64,000 bases of DNA, taken from NCBI GenBank assembly GCA_001692895.1, contig KV748206.1, positions 8,434-72,433 of the forward strand. Direction: 5' to 3'. Below, one piece after another: positions 32,821-44,111 of this stretch. The notes beneath the pieces are model-generated. The model ran no database searches, was not told the DNA's origin, and worked only from the letters and a program-made list of their open reading frames with translations. The DNA comes from Cenococcum geophilum 1.58 (lineage: Eukaryota; Ascomycota; Dothideomycetes; Gloniales; Gloniaceae). Numbering within the stretch: position 1 is the first letter of the stretch; every line of letters starts with the position of its first letter. Made by a program: the position numbers and the translations under genes.

Positions 32821-35588
32821 GGTCGTTCAGCTGCGGGTGTCAGCAGGCCTCCTTGCATGGGGCTTATAAGTGCCCAGCCACGAGCGAATGGGATTCTGCT
32901 TGATGAGGTAAGCTCATATTGATACTTTTAAAGGAGTGCCTACTCCTTTAACCAAGGTTCGGCTTTGTGATGGCGCCCCAAAAAGTGATGGGTGTTGCCA
33001 TTGGTGCTGGATCAGATGGTTGGTGATGCTTCGTCCTGGTATGCAAGTGTTTCTTGCATCAGGGTTGGCTCGCTTGGTCGAGCGAACAGCGAATCAACTT
33101 GCGTATTAGGAGAAAGAGTGATTCCATGGTCCACTTTATCGAAATTGGGGCCTTGGCTATTTTTGAAGAGGCAATTCGAGAGTTAGTGGCGACGAGATAG
33201 GAGCTCGGCGTCGTATTAGCTTGGGCTTGATAGCGCGAAAATCCTTTGTTGAATATCTTTGAAGAACATCTGACGAGATATAGAGGTAGCTCTATGGAAC
33301 GCCTCGTTTCTGTTTGTATCGAAGGATTTTAGTTCCTGCTAGGGATAGGGTCCGCCCTCGTGAAGTATACTGCAATACACAGAGCTCACAGCTTCTGGCA
33401 TCATCCTCAACACTTACATTTTCATCGAGAACATTTTTCATGTGGACCAACTATGCCCCCTTATGTATCTACTCCTGTGTGACAAATTATATCAGCTGTG
33501 GTGAGATACCGTCAGCATGGAACAGATAAGCGTGCAGAATGTTGTACATCGAGCTAGTGAAGGCTTAGTTGAGCATAAACATACTTTGTAATCTAAATTG
33601 CGATTACTCTTTCTCTGATTCAGAGCGGTTGAATACAATACTTTATTAACTTGACCACTACAGTCTAGAACCGGAGGAACCGGAGAATCAACACCCCCGT
33701 ATAGCTCATGCACAGTGTACAAAGTCCTCAGCCGCGCGTCATAATAACAGTTAATCGAGGCACAAAAATCAGGTGCATCCCTGAGGTTTTGAGTTCGAAG
33801 ACTTCTGTATATTAGTTTGTATTTGTCTGTTCCCTTTGCACTTGGACATTGCTCTCTTTTAGAAACAGAATTTTGAGAGGAGCAAACTAGACCCTTGCGA
33901 TTTGTGGATGGTCTTGCGCTTGGGTTATTTGATGATGCGTAGCGTCGCAAGCACCAATAGGAATGTGTGGCCGACCATCCCTCCAAATTCACAATGCAAC
34001 CTACCCTTCAAGGTAAGTAGGAAATCTGTATGGGAAAAAGCAACTTAACATTGGATTTTCTCGTACAAAGAGATATGCAAAAAATTAATTTACAGTAGAA
34101 GAAATGCCCTATCCTGTATGCTAGAGCAAAAGATGAAAGCCGCCGAGACCTAGGCATAATAGTTTTCTTCCGCCTAATATATTGAAATAAAAAATACTTC
34201 AATCTTTGGCTCAAGTAGATCAGATGTTCGTGTGATGTAGTGAGTTCGAAAACTTCGAGGATGGAACGCATGGCGGTCCCGTGAGCAAGTTAGACCCAAT
34301 GGGACGTACACAAACAAAGGCTCTGGAATCCGACCAGGTGCAAATCCTTCATGAGTGGCGGGCTTGTTCCCATGAACCATGGATCGTGCTTGTTGCAACG
34401 CTGTCTTAGTGTCCCGTACGCCCGGTTTCCTGGAGTGAGATCGAGTTGTATTTTCACGTGCTTCAAGTACGCGACGGGACCTTTCTTCCCCAGAACAACG
34501 AGAGCGATGCGCCTGCCTCGTTTTGTGCTAAGCTGGGAGCCGGGTCAGTCGACAGAGAAATGCTATTCTCGTCCGCGAGGAGGGGCAGGGCAAGGTTGAC
34601 TGAGGTTGAGTGTGCCACTAATAACGGGGCTGAGAAGATCTTTGAATGCCTGAAAGCCCAGCGCCACCAAAGCTTGCTAAAAGCCCGCTTGACTCGTCTC
34701 GTACTCGTTTCGTGATAGCGGGCCGCTTTGGGTGCGCTTGTGCGGTTGCATGTGGCGTCCTAGCTTCATCTACACTTGGACCACTTCAACGTCCAACATC
34801 AGACTGGGGTTTGAGGTTGCACGACAAACCCACGCCAAGTGGCCTATCGGCGGCGTTGTCATGCAAGTAGGGCCCCTCGAGCGGGGGTCTTTGACTTTCG
34901 AGCTCGAGACTTCCACGAGCTGAGGGACGGAGGTCGCTAAGAGAAAACCCGAGCTGTTGACTAACACCAAAAACGGACCGAAATGGAACCAGAGACTCTT
35001 TGCATCCCCGCTTCGATTCGTGCAGTGACTCGGCTACTTGGCGATGTCGACCTTGGTACTCGATCCGGAGTCGGCATACGGGGGAGCTCCGGGGTACTTT
35101 TTGCCAGGTGGTCCGATTCAACTCGAGACTACTATCAATAACCTGCTGTCCGTGAACCTCATTCTCGCTGAACTCCTGCCGGTCAGCGGTATTGGGTCCA
35201 TGTAGCAGTTGCACAAGCATACCAGCAAGCACACTTGAGCACTGCAGGAAGGTGTTGAAAGATCCTGGATTATGTTTCTTTCAGCCATTGGAAGGTGATG
35301 CTGCAAACTAATTTCTGATCCTTGTGTACCCCAGGATATGCTCAATCTGGCCAACTCCCCCATGTTCTGGGGTTGGCTCTAGCAGGGGTTCTTGCTCTGT
35401 GCGTTCCGGAGGGTGGACTGAAAGGTGAATGGTGAATGGTGAATAGTGAAAGCTTGGTGTTGGGGGCCACGTGTGGATAAAACCAGGCCGCTCCCTCTTC
35501 TTCTACTTCTTCTTCTCTTTTGACTAACTACGTCGTTTACTATCAAGCTACTTTTGGCCCCCATTGTGGTCAAATCTCACTCTTCAAG
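32821..35588. other. Long intergenic region upstream of the hexose transporter
   Basis: About 2.8 kb of normal-composition DNA. Several open frames of 60-166 codons exist on both strands (for example 33,492-33,992 minus), but none has a conserved motif or gene-like composition. No tRNA or repeat family seen, apart from a short 7-bp repeat near the transporter. Confidence 0.45.
35329..35450 (+). promoter_or_regulatory. CreA-type sites and a 7-bp repeat upstream of the transporter
   Basis: CTGGGG occurs at 35,367-35,372 and, inverted, at 35,329-35,334. It fits SYGGRG, the CreA/Cre1 carbon-repressor site, which acts best as close pairs. About 50 bp nearer the gene, GGTGAAT is repeated three times with a fourth imperfect copy (35,424-35,450). 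Glucose repression of the downstream transporter is plausible but is inference from short motifs. Confidence 0.35.
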
Positions 35589-37488
35589 ATGGTGTGGCAG
35601 ACGTATAATGTCTATGCAATCTGCAGCTTCGCCGCCATTGGTAGGCTTCACTGAATTGCCGTCGGCGGTTTCATCTTCCATTAACATTCTCATAGGCGGT
35701 GGTTTGTTCGGTTTCGATATTTCTTCTATGAGTGGTGTCCTGGGCACGGAGGCTTATCAGAATTATTTTGGCCACCGTAAGTAAATATCTCAGTCACCGT
35801 ATATTCTATCGCTTGCTGCGCGTGAAGCTAAACCACTTCAGCCGCGAGCTATCGCCAAGGAGGCATTACCTGCTCTATGCCTGCTGGTTCTCTTGTCGGT
35901 GCTCTAGCTTCTTCCTACATCGCCGACAGACTGTCCAGAAAGACAGCAATTCAAATTGCCTCAGTCATCTGGATCATTGGCTCAATGTGGGTAGCTTTAG
36001 ACTCCTCATGAAACCGCCGCTAACCTATTGGAAGCCTGCAAGCTGCCTCAAACGGAGTTGCTTTGCTCTGTGTCGGCCGTGTCGTCGCTGGTTTCTGTGT
36101 CGGCATTGCATCGTCAATTGTCCCAGTCTATCAAGCAGAGATTGCCCCGAAAGAAATCCGTGGGCGTGTTGTGTCTCTCCAGCAATGGGCAATCACATGG
36201 TATGGAAATTCTCATTTTAATATCACTTAACGTGCAACTAACTGTGATTAGGGGAATTCTAATCCAATACTTCATTCAGTACGGCGCTTCTTTCGTCGAT
36301 GGTGGTGCGAAAAATCCCAATCAAGGGACTGCAGCTTTCAGAATTCCATGGGGTATCCAAATGATTCCTGCTTTCATCCTTTTGGTTGGCATGTTCTTCC
36401 TGCCCAGATCTCCGCGTTGGCTCGCTAGCAAGGATCACTGGGAGGAGGCGTAAGTGATCTATCTGTGTCTAATGAACCCAACAAAACTGAGATATATTCC
36501 AGCATTCAGGTTCTTGGCCACCTTCACGGCGGTGGCGATATTAACCATCCGAAGGTCCTTGCCGAATACCAAGAAATCGAGGAAGCCCTTCGCTTCGAAC
36601 GTGAGGAGGCTGTGAGCAGCTACAGGGCTCTTGTTGAGCCTCGCATGCTGAAGCGTGTTGTTCTTGGCATGTCAATCCAGATGTGGTCTCAACTTTGCGG
36701 GATGAACATCATGATGTACTACAGTATGGACCCTAATTCTTCCGATCACGAGTATATACTAATTTCCTCTAGTCGTCTATATCATGAAAGGTGCTGGTAT
36801 TGGCAATGAGCTCCTCACATCCTCCATCCAATATATCATCAACGTCGCCTTAACGCTCCCGGCAATCCTCTTCCTTGACAAGTGGGGTCGTCGTCCCTCC
36901 ATGCTCCTTGGCTCTTTCGGCATGATGTCCTTTTTGCTCATCTCTGGCGGCCTCCAAGCCGGCTACGGCATGCCTAACCCCGACAAGACCGATAAGTCCA
37001 TCTCATGGGTTGTGAGGGATCACCAGAGTGTTTCCAAAGGCATAGTAGCCTGCTCATACCTCTTCGTCGCCACGTTCGCCACCACCTGGGGCCCGACATC
37101 CTGGACCTACCCATCTGAAATCTTCCCCTCCAAGATCCGCGCCAAGGCCGTGTCGCTCGCGACCGCGTCCAACTGGACCTGGAACTGCGCCCTCGCCTTC
37201 GCCGTGCCCCCGCTCCTCTGGAGCATCAACTGGAAGATGTACATGATCTTCGCCGCCTTCAACGGAGCCGCGTTCATCCACATGTTCCTGACCGCACCCG
37301 AGACCAAGGGTAAGACGCTTGAGGAAATGGATGACGTCTTTGACTCCGGCAGGCCGGCTTGGGAGGCCGCGCCGAAGGGATCGAGACTGGATGAGCTGCA
37401 GGCAGATATTGAGAAGGGCAATCTCAAGATCAGCCATCCATTGCAGCAGCGCTCGGTTCCGAGTGAGACGGTTGAGCCGAAGATTTAG
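35589..37488 (+). CDS. MFS hexose (glucose) transporter, seven exons, 525 aa
   Basis: Exons: 35,589-35,640, 35,696-35,776, 35,842-35,986, 36,035-36,199, 36,252-36,449, 36,503-36,723 and 36,773-37,488. The six introns are 48-65 nt and phases are consistent. The product is a 12-helix sugar porter. Marks are GGLFGFDISSMSG in TM1, GRVVAGFCVGIASS, then VPVYQAEIAPKEIRGRVVSL (second sugar-transport signature), PRSPRWL before the central loop, QLCGMNIMMYY in TM7, DKWGRRP, PSEIFPSKIRAKAVSL and PETKGKTLEEMD. These fit the fungal hexose-transporter family at the plasma membrane (proton symport or facilitated uptake). The SSMSGVL motif in TM1 is typical of high-affinity glucose transporters, but substrate cannot be fixed from sequence. 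The third intron donor, GTGGGT, is the weakest. Confidence 0.92.
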
Positions 37489-38322
37489 GCAGGTAGGAAA
37501 TTGCCTAGTACGTGGGCAATGGCGGAGATATGAGCAAAGCGAGTTAGCTAGGTTGGGGATGAGCGGAGTTGGTCATAAATTTGCATGTCTCTCGTTACCG
37601 TCGGAGGGGCGGAACACAATTGCTAGTCCAGATGGCGTGGACGGTATTTGCCTTCTCTAACTACTATAGGGCAATAATGGGAAAAATCACTTGCGCATAA
37701 CAACAATACTTGTAATTTGAGCATGGCGTATGCCATTAATCCATTGCGATATGATACTTCACATTCGATGTTGGATTCTGCAGGATTGCGGTTCCACGAA
37801 ATGCAAAGACCACAAATGGTCTCTTGGAGCAAAACACGCAAGCACAATAAAGAGACGCCTATCCTCGCTGCTTAAATGGGGACATAGTCGATTGCTGCAG
37901 GGCTTGCCTGAGCATATCTAGACGGCAATATCATCGATGACAGTCGCACGGCATGGCATGCACATAAACTTGCAAACCATGTACAGTCAAGGTTATGATT
38001 TCTCGCTTCCGAGATACTTACTGCAGGGCTAGTCGTAAATCATATCGCAATATAGGGCATGCAGGAGCCGAAAAAAAAAGCCAACGCCCTCCGTTCCCCA
38101 TGCATCCAGCCCGCAAAGCAGATGCCCCTCCAACTTTGCCTACAAGCTTTGTACCGTACAAACGCCGCATCCCCAGCGTTGCAACATACAGGAAAAAGCC
38201 CTTTTCTGACGAATAATAATATATGTAGATGTCAACCCTCTCAACGTCCCTATGTATGAAAAGTACAAATTCAAAGTACTTCCAATCCGATTCCGTTCGT
38301 CAGTATTACCGAATATCATCCG
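37489..38322. other. Intergenic between convergent genes
   Basis: 834 bp holding the 3' regions of the transporter (plus) and the nucleotidyltransferase gene (minus). No further gene, RNA or repeat recognised. Confidence 0.5.
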
Positions 38323-40615
38323 TCACAGCGCAAGAACCTTCTCCAAATCCGGTTCCCGCGCATCAACAACGGAGGTAGTGCTCTTTACACTTAACCTGCT
38401 ATCTCCCGCCTCCGTAGCCTTCGGCGGCGACGGCGACGGCGGTTCGACGACTTGCTCGCATAGTTCGCCCTCGGGCTGTCTGCCATTACCGATGTCCAGC
38501 AGCAAGCGCCACGCGCGGCGGAACTCGTCGCGGATGGTGACGATGCCGTTATGCGTAACGGTGCGTGCGACGTTGTGATCCCACTCGAATGGGTCTTCGA
38601 TGGCGAAGAGGTAGCGGTGGCGGACTTCTTTCTGCAGTCAAAATCAGCACAAATCAGAACACCCCCAACTAATTATACGAAGGAGAACTTACCCCGTCGA
38701 CGGTAGTAGTCTTGGCGGCCGTCCACCCCTTCTCGCGCTTGTCTCTAATGCCACCCGGGGTCCGCAGACTCAGCACCTCGTTTGCCCACACAAAGCCCTG
38801 CCCATTGAACTTCGGGTTTGCATAGTACTGGAAGAAACCGCGCAGCAGTACGCCGAGCGGCTGGTTATTAACCGTCAGTCTGCGCCTGTGTGCTGCATCG
38901 GCGATCTTCTCTTCGTTGCTCCAGAACCGGACTTCGTACCCGTCGATTGTGGTCTCCGCCGCAATCTGTTCGGGGGTGGCGCCAGGAGGTGGGCGGTAAC
39001 ATAGCTGTAAATTGGGGCAGACGGGCGGCTGGGCAATGTTTACGAGGTAGTGCAAGATCATCAGCACGTAACCGTAACTGGAGAGGGTGCCGGAGTAGCT
39101 TGAGTTGATCTTGCGGCGCTTGGCCCAGGTCTTGACGAAAAGGACCATGGGGCGGACGCGTGGGTCGCATATGGAGTAACATCGCAGCAGCTGGGTGTTG
39201 TGGAGGGCGAGGTCATTGGAGAAGTTGATATCAGATTGAATGCCGATGCCAGATTTTGGGAAGTCGAGGGGCCCGAGGGCTTTCTCGCGAAACCAGGGCT
39301 TTTCTGGTCGGTTTTGGTGGGGAGTCTTCAGGTCCTTACCGTTATTATCTTGAGAGATTGTAGAGATTGGTGTTGGGGTGGTAGGCTCATTTGCCTTCGT
39401 CGGACTCTGTGGGGTGTCTTTCTCACTTGTTGTAGAATCCTTGGAGCTTCTTAATCCCATATGAGTTTTACTATTGGGACTATGGTGCTGCATGATTTGA
39501 GGGGATCCAGCTTGTCCGTCGATTGCGACTACAGGGGCGGGAGGCGGAGTAGATTCGCGCGGTTGAGGAGCCACAGGATATTTTTCTTCTTCTGGTAGAT
39601 CGTCCCATTTCTTCCTCTCCTCGCGCAACGCTGCATACAGCTTTGGCGTTGGCTTTTCGCAAACTTTGAGGATCGGAACACGGGTTCTCGTAAGCAGACG
39701 CGCACCAAATCCATTGTCTAGGAGCTTCTTTTCCAATAGACGTGGGATGTTTCGGTCAATACGTGAAGGATGATTCAATGTGGATGAAGAGCTAGTCCGA
39801 GATGGAACAATAGCCAGATCGACATCTGATCCTTGTGTTGCAAAACCTGAGCTGATGCTGCCGTAACACTTGAGCGCGATACTAGAAATTTCGCCGGTGT
39901 AGCCTTCCCTGAGAGCTTCTTGGCAAAGGATCTCTAGTTTTGCTCTGAATTCCTCCTTCTCAAATAGCTCGGCAGAACTCATTTCCACTTTGGGAATCTC
40001 CAATTCGGCGATCCGGTTGAGGTACTGGCATTGCGCTGCATAGTTCTCGTATGTCTGTTGAGGCGGACCTTGACGGAAGGTTTGCCTTTGCGGGGACTGC
40101 AATACGCTTGAAGCATTGCCTGAAGACCCCTGAACATTTTGAGGACGCTGAAGAATGCGGGGTATCTCCACTTTAACGCCAGAGTTGGAACGCTCATGTG
40201 TTCTAGGTTGGTTGATTGCTGATGCTCGTCGAACAGACCTTTGTTGGTAGTTACGGGAAATCTGAGGAGTTGCAGGACTATTCTGAGAGCCATTCCGAGG
40301 GCGACGCTGTTGTGGTGACAGCTGACTGGCTGGTGCATTAGACGGGTCTTGGTGCCTCCAGTTACTATGACGTTGATCAGACCCGCCACGAAGACTGGAT
40401 TGAGGTGATTGAGGTTGGCGAGGAAGATTAGGCTGTGGTTGTGGCTGAGGTTGGTGTCCTAGCATTGGGATAGAACGGTGCTCCTGATGGGGGCCGGGAT
40501 AAGAAGATCGAGGATTAGCTGGATTATTATTCTTTGATATGGTGACATTGTCTAGACTCATAAGACGTAGTCGTTCTCCTAGGCTAGTTTGAGATTGCAC
40601 CGCTTGTCTCTCCAT
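38323..40615 (-). CDS. Cid1-type non-canonical poly(A)/poly(U) polymerase, 743 aa
   Basis: Exon 1 is 40,615-38,693 (641 codons) and exon 2 is 38,631-38,323; the 61-nt intron has GTAAGT and TGCAG. The first 200 residues are disordered, rich in Gln, Pro, Ser and Arg. The nucleotidyltransferase domain then shows GSISSGFATQGSDVDLAI (about 252-269): the GS motif and two catalytic aspartates of the DxD pair. A Pro/Ser/Thr-rich insertion of about 100 residues follows, then the central domain with TWAKRRKINSSYSGTLSSYGY. The PAP-associated part ends in exon 2 with RHRYLFAIEDPFEWDHNVART. Enzymes of this kind add U or CU/A tails to RNA 3' ends, for example before decapping (CutA/CutB in Aspergillus). 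Cytoplasmic location is inference. Divergent from TFG1. Confidence 0.9.
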
Positions 40616-41131
40616 GGTTGCGATGGAAAATTAGAAACGACTAAATTGTTGATTTAGAAGTCTGACAACGAAGCTTGGAGTAAACGGCCGTCTAGTAACG
40701 GATGAAGCTCATGAAGGCCAACTAGGGAATTCACGGACTGACTGAAGTGCAAACAGCCAGGCAGCCTCCATCTGCGTGGAGCAAGTTGATTATGCAAAGC
40801 GAGAAAGTTAGGTGAAAGAGGGGAGTAGAGGTATGCATTTAGGGTGGTGAACATGCGGGCGCTTCGATAACAGCAACAGGTTTCGCTAGGATGTTAATCC
40901 GCGCTTAATGCGGCAAGGCGGTAATGGCTTGTGACGGCGATCTCCACTCGTACCCTTCCCTCAGCTATTCCCATTCCCCAAAGACAAAGCCCGTGTCGCA
41001 CACTCCATTTCACCTCCAATACTCCTCATTCTCCCTCGCAATCGGCATATCCTCCATGCTGCCTGCCTACACCTTCAACTAGCCTAACATCTTATACCCG
41101 CCCCGCCACGGCTATCGCGACGCCTTTCACG
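40616..41131. promoter_or_regulatory. Divergent promoter region, nucleotidyltransferase / TFG1
   Basis: 516 bp between the two opposed start codons. An ATG at 40,931 is in frame with TFG1 and would add 67 residues. I regard that as leader because the extension is low-complexity Ser/Thr/Pro and the family-like start is at 41,132. Confidence 0.4.
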
Positions 41132-43398
41132 ATGAATACCACCCAACCGCCTGCCGCTGCTGCCTCCGCAGCAAATGGCCAACGACCTGCCATGAGCGCA
41201 TCCCCAGCTGCACCCTCCGGCCGCACTCCGAATGGGGAGAATCGTCCGCGTATTTACCGTAGAAAGCCTCAAAGCGATCCCCTCCGACCTGCTCAGAGAC
41301 CTCTCAAGAAGATTGCACGCACAATCACTCCCATGTCCCAGCTGAACAGAATCCCATCCACTCTCCCGCCTAGCTTGACAACGAGCAATGGACAGCCAAA
41401 TAATCTTTCTACGACGGGAACTCCTGAGAATCCATTCGCCGGCGCTAAAATCTACTCTCTTGTGACCACTAAGCGGTCCCTAATGGAAGGGCTACGGTAC
41501 CATGTCATGAGGCTCCAGAAATTGAAAGATAAAGGGAAGGTAGATATCTGTGACGAGTCTCAGTTCACACGACCGGTCCGATTACACCGGCGAGATCCTC
41601 GAGCTCCTCTAAGCGGCGCAGGTGCGACTGTAGTAGAGGAAGATTCCAAAGACACTTTAGAAGAGGACAAGGAGCGAGAGAGAATAGAGATAGCGAAGGA
41701 GGAGCGCAGGCGGATACGTGAGGAAAACGCCGCCAAGATCGCTCCGTCTACAACCAAGAAACCCCCTGCATTTCAGAAGAAGACCGAGCAAATCTACCGC
41801 CCAGATGACACACCAGAAGCACAGAAACGGTCGAAGTTGCGATACGAGGAGGCGCTGCCGTGGCATCTCGAGGACTTTGACAACAAGCAAACCTGGGTCG
41901 GCTCATACGAATCCGAACTGTCAGAAGCTCATATTATGCTAATACCGGATTCTAATGGGGAGATGAAACTCCGTATGATCCCAATCGAGAAATGGTACAA
42001 GTTCAGTGCCAAAGGCAAAGGAAAAGCTTATACTGCAGAGGAGGCCGACAAGATCTGGGCCACAACTGGAAAACTGCCGAAGTTCTTAGAAAAGGGCGAG
42101 CAGCTCATCATAAAGCGGGAGAGGGAGGATCAGGCAAGAAGCAGGGGTTCAGGCATGCGGACTAGAGTGGCAGGGNGGGATGATGATGAGGCCAAGCCTC
42201 GGAAGGGGGACGATGATATGCCAATCAAACGTGAGGCAGATGCTGATGACATTGATTTCAACTACGAAGAGGATTTTGCGGATGACGAGGAAGGTCTGAA
42301 CGGTTTGTTCGAGGGGGATGCGGAAGAAACAAAGGCGGCAGAAGAGAAGATGAGACGTGATCGGCTGGCTGCAAGGGTATTCGATTTGCGAAACGAGAAT
42401 GAGGTATTTAAGCAGGAGGAAGAGGAGAAGGAAGCAGCTGAGAAGCAGAGGAAGTTGGAGAAGGGTGTCCGGAAAGCACTCTTGAAGCGGGAAAAGAACT
42501 TTGACTATGAAGAGTCTGACTCCAATCCTTATTCGTCTTCTAGCGATTCTGAAGATGATTCAGAAGCTGAACGCCAGAAAGAAAAGGAACGGTTGGAAGA
42601 AGAAGAAAAGAAGGCCGTTGAAAAGGCTGGAAAGCCGAAAGAAAGCGACAAGCCGGCCTCTGGCACTTCTACAAAAGGGACAACAACTCCTTCTGGTTAC
42701 CAAAAATCCTCTGATCCTTCCAAGCAGACTTTACTATCGACTAAGAAACGCCCGGGTTCTCCTAACCTTTCCGAAGCTAGTGGGAACGAATCATCTCGCA
42801 AGAAACACAAAAAGAAACACCAAGGCTCGCGTGCCATATCTCCGGAAGGACAACTTGATTCCTCCTCCCGAAAGTCAACCCTCGCGCGTCTCACGATGGA
42901 TTCTACAAAGCCAAACGACGCCTCGAAGCGCCTCAGTGCCATTTCCGGCAGTGACAGCGAAATGACGGATGGCGGCAAGAAGAAAAAGAAGAAGCAGTCC
43001 ATCACGATCAGACTCGGGGGATCACCAAACGGCACCCCAGGCGGCAGTCGCGCAGGCAGCCCAGATGCAACTGGCGCCGAAGCCAGCAGAGCCACCAGCC
43101 CGCTGTCGGCTGGGGCAGTTAAGAAGCCAAGGGGTAAGATATCTGCTCTGCATTGCCAGTGCCTTGTATGAAATTTTGCCAGTTATTGACAGAAATAGGT
43201 TCTATCTCTAGTGGACCCATGCCCACAGCAGACGAAATCAAGTCGAAACTCGTTCCTGAGGGTCTCACTATTAACGAATTGCTTGCTATGTTCAAGGGCC
43301 GCACACACGACAACGTCGCATTCATTGGGCTGGTTAGGGCTGCTGCTCATTATGACAAGGCCACCAAGAAGATCTTCCCAAAGGGAAAGTCGCCGTAA
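41132..43398 (+). CDS. tfg1: TFIIF alpha subunit (RAP74/Tfg1), 733 aa
   Basis: Exon 1 is 41,132-43,133 and exon 2 is 43,199-43,398, with a 65-nt intron (GTAAGA, AATAG). The start MNTTQPPAAAASAANG is chosen over the ATG 67 codons upstream. The N-terminal dimerisation part has KIYSLVTTKRSLMEGLRYHV (about residue 110) and LPWHLEDFDNKQTWVGSYES, then WYKFSAKGKGKAYTAEEADK, the block diagnostic of Tfg1. The middle is highly acidic and basic with poly-Lys and poly-Glu tracts. Exon 2 encodes the winged-helix end with PTADEIKSKLVPEGLTINEL and MFKGRTHDNVAFIGLVRAA. It forms TFIIF with Tfg2 and recruits RNA polymerase II to the promoter. One codon (about 42,175) contains an N in the assembly. Confidence 0.95.
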
Positions 43399-44111
43399 GC
43401 ACAAGAATTAGAAGAAACATTCGACTGACTACGCAGCGAACAATGAGATTCACTCTCTACCCAGCGACTGGAAGATAAGCGCTGGGCACACAGCACAACT
43501 ACTTGCGGTATTGGCAGGCGCATCGGCAGGATTTCAGTCGGGGCTCCATTGGCTAATGCGCATGTCTGGGCGCTCGGTTTGTTTCGACAACTCGTGCTCA
43601 CAGTCCAAGGCAATTTCTCTGCCGCTTTTCAATTTCTTTTTTTATGTGCTGTAATTGAGCACGTTTGTGTCATGCACAAACCAAAACTTTCTTCCCGCTC
43701 TTCCATCCCTCAGTGATAGAATCGATCACGTGTATTTGAAATCATTTGGATCTGAGCTTAGGTAGCGGGTTAACTAAGACAAAAGATATTATGAGATAAT
43801 GCAAAAGGTTCGTTTGCCGCTGATTCACCGCACCAGTCTACAAGCAGAAAGCGAAATTTGTCCAAAGGGTTGAATCCCATATTCATTAAATCCCAGCCAT
43901 AACTAGCGTGACTGATTCCTATACCCCGAGGCACCATGCTACATACAAAAAAAGCGATGGGATAAAAGGAAACCCCCGATGCCGTAGAGGCTTCCATGGA
44001 TATCATGCGTGCCCAAACCCCAAATTCCACTCCGAATCGTAGTTGAAGAAAAGTTTCATACACAAGAAAGCCCAAAGCCCAAACCCACCCAGCCCGCAAA
44101 AACTGCGGTAT
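43399..44111. other. Intergenic between convergent genes
   Basis: 713 bp of 3' sequence of TFG1 and of the minus-strand unknown gene. No gene, RNA or repeat recognised. Confidence 0.5.

Noticed and set aside
33492..33992. Minus-strand frame of 166 codons in the long intergenic region
   Set aside because: Composition looks random, Cys/Ser-rich, with no motif, signal peptide or splice context.
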